A DNA stretch of 64,000 nucleotides from Gonapodya sp. JEL0774 (GCA_027604505.1 JADIIX010000106.1:1-64000); one strand, 5' to 3'. Positions 1-11,870 are shown, counted from the stretch's first letter. Notes: generated by a model not told the origin, from the sequence alone. Program-made: numbers and translations.

Positions 1-56
1 GACATTTTGAAAATGAAATGAACGAAATGGAACACGAAATAAAGTCAAAAGATGGG

Positions 57-95
57 TGGCCGTTCGGTCATGGGTTAGTTTGGTCCATTCTGTTT
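57..95 (+). repeat. copy 1 of a dispersed short repeat
   Basis: TGGCCGTTCGGTCATGGG followed by TTAGTTTGGTCCATT. The same motif recurs near 21813. Could be a terminus of a decayed mobile element or a conserved regulatory motif. Confidence 0.6.
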
Positions 96-188
96 TGTCG
101 AGTTTTTGTTTTATCTTGTCTTCAATTGTGCTTAGCACTTCCAACTTTGCGTACAACATTTGCTCTCTTCCATACGACCTGTTTGTTT

Positions 189-3100
189 CTATTTCTTCCA
201 TGCCCCTGTCTCATCCCTCACTTTCAAAGACTCATCAGGCTGCACCCTTGACAAGAGGAGCTCATCCACAAACATTTTTGCAATCTCAAACAGAAAACTC
301 ACTGTTATTTTGGCGATGCTAACGAAAGTGCATGAGATCTTACCTCCATCGATCCCCAATACGAATTGTGCGCAGTTGCAGCGCTCCAGTATTCCGCCGC
401 GCTGCTCAGCATCCCGGACTCAGCTTCAAGCGCGAAGTCGAGTCTCTTTCGTTTGGGATTCACAAGAGCGAGTTTGCGAGAGATTTTAGTAGCAGTTTTA
501 TTACCTGATCTCTCCTCGTCTGTATTGATCAGCAAACCCTCTGGACGTGAAGTGTCGGACACTCCGTTAGAAGTGGGCGGAACCACCAGCGGAGCAGTCG
601 CACTTTTGAGTGTCAAACTCGCAAGCTGTAAGCTGTTTGCTACACTTTCTGTCCTTTCTGGAGCAGAGTCATCATCGGTTTTGTGAGGTGCAAGCAGAAG
701 GGCACCTCTTTCATGCTCGTGCACCACAACGGGTGCTTCGGACGAATGTCCACCGTCCGTTGATCCCATGACTCGCCCAACTGCTCCGATCAGACCCGCC
801 AATGACTCGCCTACGGCATTCCACAAAGGTCTGGTGGCAGGTCCTGTTTTGAGTTCACCTAACGGACTTTAAAATGGCAGGTGCGGGGGAGACGGTACGT
901 TCAGAGCGGTGAAAAAGAGGCTCGATTCTGTGAGCGATCGGGTCGTGTGGGTTGAACACGCTGGGTAGACCGGGGAGAGTAGCAATTTTGTTGGACTTTT
1001 TTTGTGCGGTACCCCTCTACACTCACTTGTAGAAGGCGTGACATGCTGGAAACTCTGATCGTCTGAGTTCGCTGGGTGGCGATGCAATACGAGAAAGAGC
1101 GGCAGAGGGGATCCCATTGCTGTCCGGTGAATTAGTGTCAAAATCGCGGACAAAACACTACGATTTACAAAGACCCACCAAAAAAGTTATCGATCTCAAA
1201 ATGAAGTACAGGATTAGTACTGTCCTTGTCTGAAGTTCTTGCTCCCAATGCGGCATCAAGGGTCGCCTCACTTGCATCCAACTCTATGTGTGTTTTTGAA
1301 CGGCCACTCCTGTCTTTATGGATCAACTGCGTGAGCTCATTTTGACTAATGAGTACGTCCCAGAGCAAACAGCTTCCGAGCGAATGCCCGACAACACTGA
1401 CAGATCCCGTCCAGTGTGGATGTCTCTTCTTCCACTCCTGTACAATTCGATTCAACTCGCCAGCCAATCCCTCCAAAATAACGCGGCGGAACAGTGGCGT
1501 CATATAAACGAGAACGTCTACCGCCAGAGCTGTTCCAACAGCTTTGATATTGGGAATTGTTGGAAGGGAAATATCCTGGATAGTATTCGAGGAGATCGTC
1601 GGACGGCTTTTGGGGGAAGAATTCGTGGAGCTGTCATCAGAGTCAGAGCTTGAGCTGAAGTCACAGGGATTATTCTCGCTGGCTTCATTTCCAAGTCTCT
1701 CATCGATGAAATTCCTCTCTTCGATATGCTGCCTCCACTGAACTGGTAAGACAATCACTTTGCGATTGGGGGTATCAGCACCGCCACCCTCATGTGCTTG
1801 ACTGCGAGTCCGAATGCAATCTCTAATGTTCTTCCGAAGGCGATCCACGTGGCCCAGAAATGTGGAACCTTCGAAGCGTTCTGCGAGCTTCGCACCAATA
1901 CCATGCACCACGAGAAGGAGAGCGCTATGGTCCACTACTGTGCTAGATTTGTTGTCGGTGTTGGGAATCTCATCGACATCAGGAGTCTCATTAGATTCCA
2001 AAGAGCCTGTTGTGTCCTTGCTCTCATCCCCAGCACTTTTTGTTTCTTCGCCCACCGATCGCTCTTTCTCTCCTCCCGATCTCGTAGGAGAATCTGTGGG
2101 CCCTGCCCTTCTTCCACAACATTGTTATATCCCCGTACGAGACGAGTTCCGCCTAGATTTGCGCCATGAGTGAGGCGAACGTACAGAGAGGAAAAGAAAT
2201 TGGACGCAAACTAACACAAAGAACATTGTAAATATAGGAATCGGTACAAGTATCTGTGATCGCCGGAGCAACGAACGCCTCACTCCTTCTGTGGGAAACC
2301 ACCACGCCTCTGCGTCCCCTGGATAGACTACGTATTGTCCTGCATACTTACTTTTCAAATCTACTCGTTTCGACCATATTCGGGTAACCATATCGTTAAG
2401 AAAGTGCACATGGGAATCCTCAAATGGTGTTTCGTCAGCACTGTAGAGTTTGGCCGGGTAGTGATTCCGGCCAGAGATTCGGCAGCCAGAAGAGAGTCTG
2501 ATATTTTCGGTAAATATGGGTATGCAGCGGGAGTGCGAGGGGAAGTATCAGATAGAAAGACGGAGGAAAGGGAGGGCGTCGGAGGGACGATCGTCAGTTT
2601 CTGACGAATCGAATCTTCCGAGCGTGTAATTAAGAGAAAAATGCCGCTCTCAATCTTAAATCTTTCCACCAACTCTTGATCGCCGAGATCGTCTAGTTCC
2701 TGTTCAGTTGCTGTCACCCAACCACGAGTTTTCTCATAGCCCTCCTCTACCTGCCTCGTGAAAATAGGGTCGCATGTAGAAAATCCTTCAGAAGATGCGA
2801 AGAACCACGTTCCTCTTCGCACTTCAAACACAGGACCTTTCCTGGTGGCAATCGCATACGTCATCCAAAAATGTGTCCGAACAGCCATCGACATCACACT
2901 CACCAGTATATCGGCACTACCTCCATCTTGGAAATATCTACTTCAAAGAGTCTGCCTTCCCCGACCTCCACTCTCAAAGAGCCTTCGTCATCGATCGGAT
3001 GCTGTAGAAACATTCGAAGCCGTCCTTCACGTGTCATTAATGAGCTCCAAGAACCCAAATCACCTCTTCCATCATCAACCACGTCTTCTCCAATCTTTCT

Positions 3101-3246
3101 GAGTCCGTTGTGCTGAACGCTTTCCACCTCTGAGGTTTCAAGTCCTCTTCGGGCCTCTTGAATGCAAAATGAGACTCATCTCGCTTGGCAATGTCGACCG
3201 CGTAGAAGAAACGAGTGAGGACGAGTGGTTGGGTTTCATCAGCCAT
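189..3246 (-). CDS. DDHD-domain phospholipase A1-like protein
   Basis: Intracellular phospholipase of the PA-PLA1/DDHD family, expected to hydrolyse phosphatidic acid or related phospholipids at ER/Golgi or mitochondrial membranes. It starts at ATG 3246 with the family N-terminus (RFFYAVD, then RWKAFSTTDSERLE). The VRRGTWFF segment follows near 2820, then HGIG near 1930, the nucleophile motif GHSLGS near 1370, and the C-terminal DDHD region. There FFAMGSPLPLFL is formed by splicing at about 1182/1126; FNPHDPIAHRIEPL lies near 950 and a family-like HNSYW near 360. The last exon (MFVDELLL to WKK-stop at 189) joins the GSME end after an intron of about 55 nt. At least five introns. A Ser/Asp-rich insert follows HGIG. 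The last D of the DDHD signature reads as Glu. Family assignment is strong; exact splice sites are less sure. Confidence 0.88.
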
Positions 3247-3407
3247 GATCTAGGTTGCCTGCGGAGGTGAACGAAATTGCGTTTCCAAAAATGGGCGGCT
3301 AGTCGACTGCTGCGGCACTAATCTCACCAGTTTATCGGTTCGTTATACATTTTGCAAGCGCGTAAACATACACGTAGGTTTCTATCATTCCGTACATTTA
3401 CATTGCC

Positions 3408-5589
3408 TTACATGATGCTCTTATTAACCCCCATCATCCGCGAGAAAATAGGTATCAGCATGGCTACGAAAGCACCAGAACCACCCATGTGGAGAGCCTG
3501 TTTAGGGGCAAGCGGAGACGAAGGTGTAGTGAAGGGTCGTGTGGTTATGTGTGGAGGTTGGTCAGGATGACATCGCAATAGTCCCTTTCTTGACGACGAC
3601 GAGCCCACCTTAAAACCAAACCCTGCATACAAGCCACCCAGCCCTTTTTGAGCGTAGATCCCCTGACCAAGCTCGACCATCTTTCCCAAGCTGAGCGCGA
3701 GCCGGAGGGACGAATCTTTCGATCCGGTCAGTGCCTCTTTTTGGATGTTGGTGCGGATCACATCGGCGGGCGTGTTGATGGCGGCACCAGCGACACCGGC
3801 TGTGGAGTGATGGTGGTGGTGGAAGAAGGCGAGGAGATCATGTATGGATGCGATAAGAAAGTGTGCAGTGAGCGAAACGTCCATCATCATCACGATCTCC
3901 TCATCCGATGAGCGAGATCAAGTCATCGTTCTTTGAAATCTCATTTCACTTTTCTCCTCCGTTGCAAACACCGACAGACCCCAGTTACAAATTCCACTCA
4001 CCCAAGAACCCAGCAGAGAAATCCACAAGCGCCGTCTTGGCCGGTGTCTTGCCTTCCACCACCAGAGAGGCAACGTTATCGGAAAGGGTTTTGAATCCGT
4101 CCAGGGTCGCGAAGTAGGTGCCTGTCCAGAGGGTCTGGGGATGGCGGTGGAGAATCGTGAGGAGTCTGAAGAGCCCCTGGGCATGGTTTTTCTGCTTCTC
4201 ATGTCGTGATTCGTATCGCACTTTCCCTAGCTCTACTGTGGTCCATGTGAAACCCGACCATGTTTTGACGGTTTCGGTCCTCCTTTGGTGACTTTAGTTG
4301 TGCAAGGTTTCGTCAGATCCAGAGTGAGTTCAGCGTTCCTCTCCTAAAAGTATTCTCTTTTCATTTCATTCGGATTGGGATTGCGTTTCACGGGTGGTAA
4401 CTTGGAGTTGTCCATTGTCGTTCTTCCGTGGCGCTTCCGTGCTCCGACTCCTTCATCGCCCACCAGTCTCAATCCATCCCTTCCAGCCCCGAGTTCGCAG
4501 CAACCCACCTGCCTCAGCTGCACGGCTTGCCACCCGCTCATGGTCCCTGCCAACCCTCGTGTCTTGTACACGTCCGACACCAGTTTGTTGATGGAGTTGC
4601 CGTACTTGCCGGTAGAGTCGAGTTGGAGGCCTGTTCAAATTCGCATAAATTTCATCAAAAGATGTATTGAGAATTGGTGGGGAAGACAACACTCTTAGAG
4701 GTGCAACGAGGAGAGGAGCGCGAACAATACCAACCAATCTTCGCCAATTCTAGTGTTGTAATGGACAAAACCTCGGGGACAACCGCCACGCCACCCGCAA
4801 TCCCCTTTTGTATCGGGGTTCCCTTGGACGTCGGCACTCCCCACATGGCTTCGTGGGTCAAGGGGAAGAAGAAGAACTTCATGATTCTCATGCCGGTGGC
4901 TCGGAGGACTTCAGGGACCACACCCTGGGAGAGGAGACCACGAATGCCGTGGGCGGCTATGAATTCGGAGACGGTGTCTACGGGGTGTTGCGGTGGCGTG
5001 GATAGTGAGTATTCGTCAAAGGGTTGCTGGCGTTCGGTAGATTGCCCCGTCAAGAACACGGCTCGAAACGGCAAGTCACTGGCGACAGCAGGTCTCTGGC
5101 CCGATCATCTCAATCCTTGAGATTGCTGTTCGAAGTTCGGGATGAGATTGCCCAGTCCGTTCGTAAGCTTCCTCCCGTTATTGTGCTGTGGACATCGTCT
5201 ACCTGACGATGGCTTGATTCAGCTTCGCCACCTCCAAGCCAGCCTTGCAACTTTTCAGATGCAGGTGCGACAGGCCACACGGTAGTAAGGTCAACTCCCT
5301 CTTCAGCACTCACATCCTTTACCGGTTGCTGATGCCATTTTCAAAGCGCGAACAACGTCCACGGGGTACATCGCGACGGCGGTGACTAACAGAGAGTAAA
5401 ATACAGAGGATTTGAAATCAAAAATTTCATTCCGAAAGAGAGCAGAGTCGGCAGGGACATTGCCCTCCCAAGCACACAAACTCAGAAAGTCTCACCAGCA
5501 CATGCTGCCGAAATCGGCGCCAAGGTTTCAAATGCGGAAGATTGCTTTTTGGCGGCGGCGATTGCGGGAGCAGCAGCGGGGGAAGCCAT
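3408..5589 (-). CDS. mitochondrial carrier family (SLC25) protein
   Basis: Inner-membrane solute carrier with three repeats; substrate unknown. ATG 5589 opens a short Ala-rich N-terminus (MASPAAAPAIAAAKK). After a phase-1 intron comes YPVDVVRALK, a canonical P-x-D-x-x-R signature. Repeat 2 holds GVVPEVLRATGMRIMKFFFFP and then TTLELAKIG, where the signature proline is Thr. Repeat 3 has NTPADVIRTNIQK and GLGGLYAGFGFK. The C-terminus is LHMGGSGAFVAMLIPIFSRMMG. Seven or so exons. The last intron (about 3504-3614) is 111 nt, a multiple of three, and free of stops, so the reading frame runs through it. It does not match Yhm2 or ADP/ATP carriers as I know them. Family confident, substrate not assignable. 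Confidence 0.82.
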
Positions 5590-6135
5590 CGTTTACGAAT
5601 GGGTGTAACTATGAAGTGACTGGGAGAACAGGAGGGGAAGAAGAGCAGCACCGAGAGGCACAGCAGCTGCGCCGTGTTGTCAATTCCATCGATCGAAAGC
5701 GTCCCAGCGTGGCACGTGTTCGCCGGTTGTGGATTGGAATCGATGTCCCGTTCGGAAACGTTGGACGGTGACTCACGAGTATCGAGACACGAAATGCCCG
5801 CAAAAACTCACTCGGAACTCGAATTTATCGCCTTTTCTTTCGCTCCTATTCCGATTCGATGTTCGCCGATGGCGCCCAAAAGTTTGGTTGAGTTTTGATG
5901 GTGTAGCAGTTCGGAGAAGTTTGTGAAAACCACCGATGGGATCAAGGATTCTCATCCAGGTGCACCGGAACACGTGATACATGGGCGTAGAGACTGAGAT
6001 ATGAAAGAATACACTGACACAAAGAATCATAATTTCGAATTTTTCATTCTCCTCCTTTTTCTTGTGGCCAAATGCTACGAAACTTCTGACGGAGCTTTTT
6101 CAATTTGAGTTACTCACCATTGTCAACGCGTGGAT
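5590..6135. other. intergenic, 5' leader of carrier and 3' end of MYND gene
   Basis: About 545 bp between two minus-strand genes. Short open frames on both strands show no recognisable domain. Nothing further is seen. Confidence 0.6.
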
Positions 6136-8131
6136 TCAAACTTTGCCCTTCCACCACACGACGAATGCGTTTGTCACGTAGAATCCATTGCCCCAACCCT
6201 CATCCGCACTCTCCCCACTGGGGTCATATTTCACGTCCAAACTCAACCACCTGTTCTTCCTCGGTCCTCCACCGACAATCTTACATCCCCACTTCTCCAA
6301 CACTTGCGTGTCCCTCAATATCTCATCCCTATTGTATGCTGTGAATACAGCCGGAATGTTCCAATCCCTAATCGCCTCCACAGCAGACTTCCACGATCGT
6401 GTGTGCTCCGGCGCGGCTAAACCAGAGTTGTACGCGACAACGAGGTCAGCTCGTCTCCACGATTTATCCCTGGTGGTCATGGAGCGGTACTCCGCGTAGT
6501 CAGTAGCGTGGAGCGAGAAACTTCGCTCAACGTTTCGCTTATCGCAGGCAGGGCACGTGACTTCAGGTTGTGGTTTGGTGTGTGGTGACGGAAGCTCTAC
6601 AGCGGCGAGACCCGGGCCAATCAGTCGAACGAGAAGGCAGCGCAGGCGTGGGAGCAGGTGCAATAGCTCTTCAAATGCCAACCGCATGGTCAGCTCATTC
6701 TGATATGTTCAAGAGGTTGTTAAACGCAAGCAAAATCGAAGTGGTGAAACCGATGGGGTGACAAGGACCCGACGCGATTAAACACACTGACCGAATCCGC
6801 TCCGACAATCTCCAAGGTAAGTTCCTCCATCTCACCCAGCTTTTCGCGACCGATCGTCTCCTCCAGAGCGTCGAATGCCGTCAGTACCATGGAAAGTGGC
6901 ACGGATATCCACGCCAGAAAGTCAGGCTCGAAGGGAGGGAACTTAATGGATTGGCCAGGTGTTTCGCATGGCTCAGGACAGCCAAAGAGGAGAGTATGCA
7001 AACATCCAAAGGCTTACCTTTCGGAAGGTAAAGTAGTTTTCCCAAGAAGCCCCAAAAAAGTGCATGATATCTCCTCCTCTGGTTGTCACCTTGTGGTCCG
7101 GGTCTGCCCGCGGGTCGTCCAAGAGCGGACTCGGCTCGGCTGGCAATCCGACGTATTGAGGGACCACGGAGGGTTGAATGTACACAGGAGGCCCTTCGTG
7201 TGGCTGTGCCTCGGGTCGTGAAAAGTGGCGGTCGCGAAGGCGATCAACAGAGGCGATCCGAGCAAAGGAGGAGCAAGTCAGTCGATCGGTAGTTTGGTGT
7301 AGGGTACGGTGTTGTTCGGCATGGAGATGGCAGGCTTGTGAGATGAGACAAGAAGGACACGGATGAAGAGTGTTTGGGGAAAATGATGTGAGTGACTCTT
7401 TGGAAACCTCCGGTTCGGCGCTCGAAGATGATCCGTTGGCAATCCCGCTAGAGCGGCCCGGAACAGCGAGACCTTCCGTTCGGGAGCATATTGCGCAAAC
7501 TGGTTGACCCGCAATCGTTTGAAACTCAGTACTGTCGAAGGGCATTGGCTTCTTCAAGATTGAAGACAGGGTTTGAATTTTGAGATTCAACAAAGCGAGT
7601 CGTAGCGGGTTCGGAAGAGGTGTATCCCGATTTAACTTTACAGACAGAGGTAGATATTGGCTGATTTCGGGAGTCTCCAAGGCTTGCCGGAAACGTGTCC
7701 AGGGAGGGGTGGTCCCACCGGATGGAGATGTACCGTGAAGCAGGAAGGCATCCAAAGAGGGACCAAAACTCGCATAGGCGGCACAAAACTGCTTATGTTT
7801 GGGCCAGTTCTCTTTCTGGCAAGCGACCGAGCAGTATCTGTCAGAGAATGCAAAGATTAGAAACCGAGGAGAATGCTCAACCTACTCCAACGAGACACGC
7901 GGTCCACTTTCTGTTTCGGTCACGACCCACAGACTCAATCTACGTTCGTCTATTCCTCTACCGGCCCCCCGATCCAGCAAATCACCTCGCAGATCGGCAT
8001 CGCGAGCACCAAGAGAGCGCCTGGCCATCAGGGCCTTCTTCACCATTGCAATTGAAGCAAGCGACGAGCGACCAAGCTTGCTTAGTCCTGTACGTTTTTG
8101 GACCACGAACGAAATCCGGATGACGAGACAT
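6136..8131 (-). CDS. MYND zinc-finger protein with Mss51-like C-terminal domain
   Basis: Related to Mss51, the mitochondrial translational activator of COX1 in yeast; some fungal members of the family are uncharacterised. ATG 8131 starts MSRHPDFVRGPKTY. The MYND finger is complete across one intron: CFNC, WCSRC, then RYCSVACQ and WPKHKQFC (about 8060-7800). The C-terminal domain has the Mss51-like run LVVAYNSGL, a conserved Trp/Pro segment (WNIPAVFTAYNRDE), a cysteine pair CPACDK, and ends GFYVTNAFVVWWKGKV before TGA at 6136-6138. About four exons. The N-terminus before the finger is only about 25 residues and is not an obvious mitochondrial presequence, so a mitochondrial role is inferred from homology only. 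It could instead be one of the cytosolic MYND paralogues. Confidence 0.78.
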
Positions 8132-8455
8132 CGAGTTGTTTCTGTGGTGGAGATGGCCACCTGTCGGGACGTCTTTTTCAACCGTTTACTGTAAAATGCG
8201 ATTCCCATACCCAAGTCGATATTGAAGCATTGTGGAAGAGGACAAAATGCAATAACTGATCAGTCTATTCATATTGCATCTTTACACTACCACTCTCCCA
8301 CACACAAGTATGTTTGCATAATATGTCGATTTGTTCAATATACTGGACGGCTGTGGTGTCCGTCAAGAGCAGGGTGCATGCTCGTCTATATCGGCAGAGA
8401 CAAAAGTATTCCAAGAAGCAACCCAAATATAACCACAATGCGTCCTTCTTTCCAA
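8132..8455. other. intergenic
   Basis: About 320 bp between the 5' end of the MYND gene and the 3' end of the repeat protein, both minus strand. No feature recognised. Confidence 0.5.
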
Positions 8456-9953
8456 TCACTGTCCGGTCACGCGATCGTACACAACTACGGCGAGGGCAAC
8501 CACTGCCACGGCCGAGGTGATGACCAGTCCCGTCGTCAATGCTCTTTCCCGATCGGCAGAAGTACCCACAGTGGTATCTTTGACCTTCCCGGGGACAAGT
8601 GTGGCGACGAGGGCCGGCTCAGGAGCGAGCGAGCGAGTGCTCGTCACGGCTGCAGCTGTGACTTTCTCGTTGAGAGAAGCGATTTTTGAGTGGAGTGAGG
8701 AGTTTTCGGATCGAAGGAGCGCTGTTTGAGCCCGCTCGGCGTCGAGAGACTCGCTGAGTGCAGAGGACTTGGCGACCAACGAGTCTACAGAAGTTTGGAG
8801 GATGGCGATCTGAGTAGTCGAAACAGCTTCCTGGTCCCTCAGAGCCTGCTGGAGGCCAGCGGCCTTGATGAGGAGGTTCGCGTTGCTGTGTTGGAGGATT
8901 GCCAGCTGGGTTGTTGGAATAGATTGGCTGGCGGTGAGCGCCTGCTGGAGTCCCTCACACTTGGTCAGCAAGTTTGCGACGGTAGTTTCGAGGATAGCAT
9001 TGTGCGTGGCAGCTGCTGCACGTTCGGTTGCGAGGACGTTTTGGAGAGCGGAAGATTTTGCAGAGAGGTTGGACACGGAGGTTTCGAGGATTGCAGCGTG
9101 GGTGGCTGACGCGGCACGTTCAGACGCGAGTACGTCTTGGGTAGCGTATAGCCTCGAGCGAAGAGAAGTGACTTCAGTTTGGAGGATGCTGAGTTGGGTT
9201 GCCGAAATGGACGTCTGATTGTCCAGAATAGTTTGAAGGGCGTTCGTTTTTGAGAGGAGGTTGTCGACGCTCGTTTGTAAAATGCTGTTGTGAGTTGCTG
9301 AGGCGGACCGCTCGGCGTGGAGGACATCTTGCAGCGCGGAGGATTTGTTGAGGAGGTTCGTTGCGGTGGCATGTAGTATCGAGTGTTGGGTCGCCGCGGC
9401 GGTGAGCCTTTCCTCAAGACCTCCCACTTTCGCAAGCAGGTTGTTATTGGTGGTTTGTACGATGTTGAACTGCGTAGCCGCTGCCGTACGCTCAGTGGTG
9501 AGGATGTTTTGGAGAATTTCAACCTTGTTGACCAGTCCGTCAACCTCTGTCTGCAAAATTGCATTCTGCGTTCCAGCAACACTCCTCTCAGCATCCAGAA
9601 TATCTTGCAAGTCCCAAAGCCTTCCCCTCAGCGTGTCAACCTCGGTCTGCAAAATGCTGTTCTGTGTCCCGGTCACAGCGCGCTCGTCCTCCAGTACCCG
9701 CTGGAGGCCTTCCGTCTTCTCCAATAGGTTCGCAACGCCCGTTTCAAGGATGTTTCGCTGCGTTCGAACGACCTCAACTTCCCCGGAAGACTCTCGCCCG
9801 AGCGTACGATCCTGTGCAAAGGGATCATTCGACATGGCGTCAAACCGCGTTCCGGAAGAGAACAAACCGAGTACACTCGGGAGCAAAACTCACGTGCCCT
9901 TTGTGAGCAACCTCGCCTATGTAGCCGCTATCGATGAGTTCGTTGCCGGGCAT
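8456..9953 (-). CDS. tail-anchored protein of twelve ~32-residue coiled-coil repeats
   Basis: Unrecognised protein of about 455 residues. Its body is about twelve tandem repeats of 32 residues. The pattern is T-[QH]-x-x-I-L-[QE]-T-x-V-x-x-L-x-x-K-x-x-x-L-Q-x-x-L, then an Ala/Ser/Glu-Arg linker; one repeat is four residues short. Spacing of hydrophobics suggests a long parallel coiled coil. After a short Pro/Val linker a single hydrophobic stretch (TTGLVITSAVAVVALAVVVY) lies six residues from the C-terminus, typical of a tail anchor. Start: an exon at 9953 (MPGNELIDSGYIGEVAHKGH) joins in phase 0 through a GTGAGT...CAG intron (about 9893-9813). An alternative unspliced start is MSNDPFAQ at about 9838. 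A role as tether or scaffold on a membrane is only a guess. No signal peptide is seen. Confidence 0.75.
8700..9790 (-). repeat. 96-bp coding tandem repeats
   Basis: The repeat protein is encoded by about twelve diverged tandem units of 96 bp. Units differ at many third positions and at some codons, so this is an old array and not a recent expansion. One unit lacks 12 bp (the run GGLEERLTAAATQ). Confidence 0.8.
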
Positions 9954-10027
9954 GATGGCTGAAAAATTGCACCCGAGACGCGCGTGAGCTTCACCATTTG
10001 TTTCCATTCGCCCGACCGGGAAGTTCT

Positions 10028-10057
10028 CACAAAGGAAAGAGCCACAAAGGAAAGAGC
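10028..10057. repeat. 15-bp tandem duplication
   Basis: CACAAAGGAAAGAGC occurs twice in direct succession upstream of the repeat-protein gene. Confidence 0.85.
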
Positions 10058-10456
10058 AACCTAATGATGCACGGTCAGTTCAGAAATTTTCCTGCCAGAA
10101 CTGGAGTTTGGAAAATGTTATGACGGGATTCCCCGACAGCCAGCCGCCGCGCCACCCGGAACGATTCTCCTCAGGTGGTTTCGTTCTCGCCCTCCAAATA
10201 ATCCAAATGAAACGAATACTGCAACGCGTTATGAGCATTTTGTTCTTGCATGCCGGCACAGGAAGTTTGCGTTTCTTGAGCATTTTGTTCGTGCATAATA
10301 ATTTTTGGCGAACAACAGAAATGGGAGACAAGTCCCTGCGGAACGACACTCTCCGCAGGCCCTATGCCCTATGCCATCCAAAATGTTATTAGTAATTACA
10401 TTCCCACGTGATGATCAAAACGCAGTGGAAGTGAGCACCGCAAAAGCTTGCCAAAA

Positions 10457-10490
10457 ACGTACAATATAATTCCACGTACAATATAATTCC
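10457..10490. repeat. 17-bp tandem duplication
   Basis: ACGTACAATATAATTCC occurs twice in direct succession, AT-rich, and is followed by ATG. Confidence 0.85.
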
Positions 10491-10644
10491 ATGAATGCAA
10501 CATATGTACTTCGAAGGGTCGACGAAACAAAACTCTTACAGCTATTTTCTGGTGGGGCAATCCCGGTCACTTTTGCAAGGGAGATGAGGAGGTTTGCAAC
10601 ACGAATAAAAAGGCTATCTCAATGATGATGTTAATAGTTGGCAC

Positions 10645-11870
10645 TCACTGGTCATCAACTATCCCAACAGCTTGCAACCATGCATACATGATAGTGCTGC
10701 CCACAAACGAAAATCCTCTTTTCTTGAGGTCGGCAGATATTGCGTCGCTGAGCTCAGACGTGGCGGGCGTCTTGTGACCGACTCTGACATACAAATGATC
10801 CGGAGTTGGAAGAAAAGTGCGGATGTAGTTGATAAAGTGCCCATCGTGAGAAGAGAGTATGTCAATGAAGAGTTTAGCGTTGGATATGGCTGCCCGGACC
10901 TGGTTGCAGGAGGTTAGAGGTGTGGTACGTCGAGGGGTGTAGGGGGGGCATCAGGCCCATCGGGTAGAGAAGGGGTTGGAGCATTCGCCATTGCAACCCG
11001 CCAACCACCGTGGACCGGCTCTCACAATCGACTTACCTTGAGTTTGTTTCTGACAATCCCCGGATCATTCAAAAGTCGCTCTACGTCCTTCCCGCTGAAC
11101 TTTGAAACCCTTTCGTAGTCAAAATCGGCAAAGGCCTTGCGGTAACTCTCGCGCTTCTTCAATATGGTAGTCCAAGAGAGGCCCGCTTGCGCTCCCTCCA
11201 GAATTAGCATCTCGAAAAGGCTTTGCCATGCATTGTGCACACACCGGACATCAGCGAACCAACCTCGAGAATCGACTGATGACCCAAACGGCCGCAAGTG
11301 CTCACTAGGTGTTATCAGTGTTTATTGTCCTCGCACCCCACTCTTCGTCGTGGTATTTTTTGTGCAGCTCATCGCGGGACTCCGCTGGAAGGGGTCTCGT
11401 TGGATATATGACTGTCAAACAACATAACCTCTATACTCACCGACCCATTTGCAGTAGCTAGCCGCGGGAGTAGCACTCTCCTTCACATGCCCACTCTCGG
11501 AGTTCTTCTGCTTCGATTGCTTTGTCGGTGCATTTGAACCTCCGTTCGATAGCGCGCGATCAGCTCGCTTCTTCGTTGCCTTGATCGATTCAGACGCTCC
11601 CGTCTCTTTATGAGTTCCCACGGCTTTGTCAAACTCCTCTAGTTGAGTTCGCTTTCGCTTTTTACCCGTGTATTCGGCGGCTACTTCAGGAGTACCAGCA
11701 GCTTTCGATGAAGCTGCAGACGATGATTTGGAGCCACGGGTGATTGGAGACATAAGACGATGAGATGGCAGTAGAGAGGATATTCCACTTCGAAAGAAAG
11801 ATTTGTTAAGCAAGCTCAGCATCTGACGACCTGGGCTTCGCATTTTGTGCTCATGATATGTGGTATGCAT
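10645..11870 (-). CDS. DNA-3-methyladenine glycosylase I (Tag family)
   Basis: Base-excision repair enzyme that removes 3-methyladenine from DNA. ATG 11870. Tag landmarks in order: YCKWVG near 11450; HKKYHDEEWG near 11360; LFEMLILEGAQAGLSWTTIL near 11200; the helix with DYERVSKFSGKDVERLLNDPGIVRNKLK near 11060; and KTPATSELSDAISADLKKRGFSFVGS with YAWLQAVGIVDD near 10700. The first exon adds about 135 residues absent from bacterial Tag, rich in Ser/Lys/Arg. Its start (MRSPGRQMLSLLNKSFFRSG) resembles a mitochondrial presequence, followed by a basic nuclear-signal-like KKRKR. The frame meets TGA at 10645-10647 directly after VDDQ; a further short exon cannot be excluded. Three or four exons; the join before VHNAWQSLFEM is uncertain. 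Confidence 0.85.

Larger units (their letters stand above)
9954..10644. other. intergenic with two short perfect tandem duplications
   Basis: About 690 bp. It holds a 15-bp and a 17-bp perfect two-copy repeat, listed separately, and an imperfect pair of GAGCATTTTGTTC stretches near 10230 and 10280. No gene is supported. Confidence 0.6.

Noticed and set aside
8726-9962. Several plus-strand ORFs over the repeat protein
   Set aside because: Antisense shadows caused by the 96-bp coding repeats on the minus strand.
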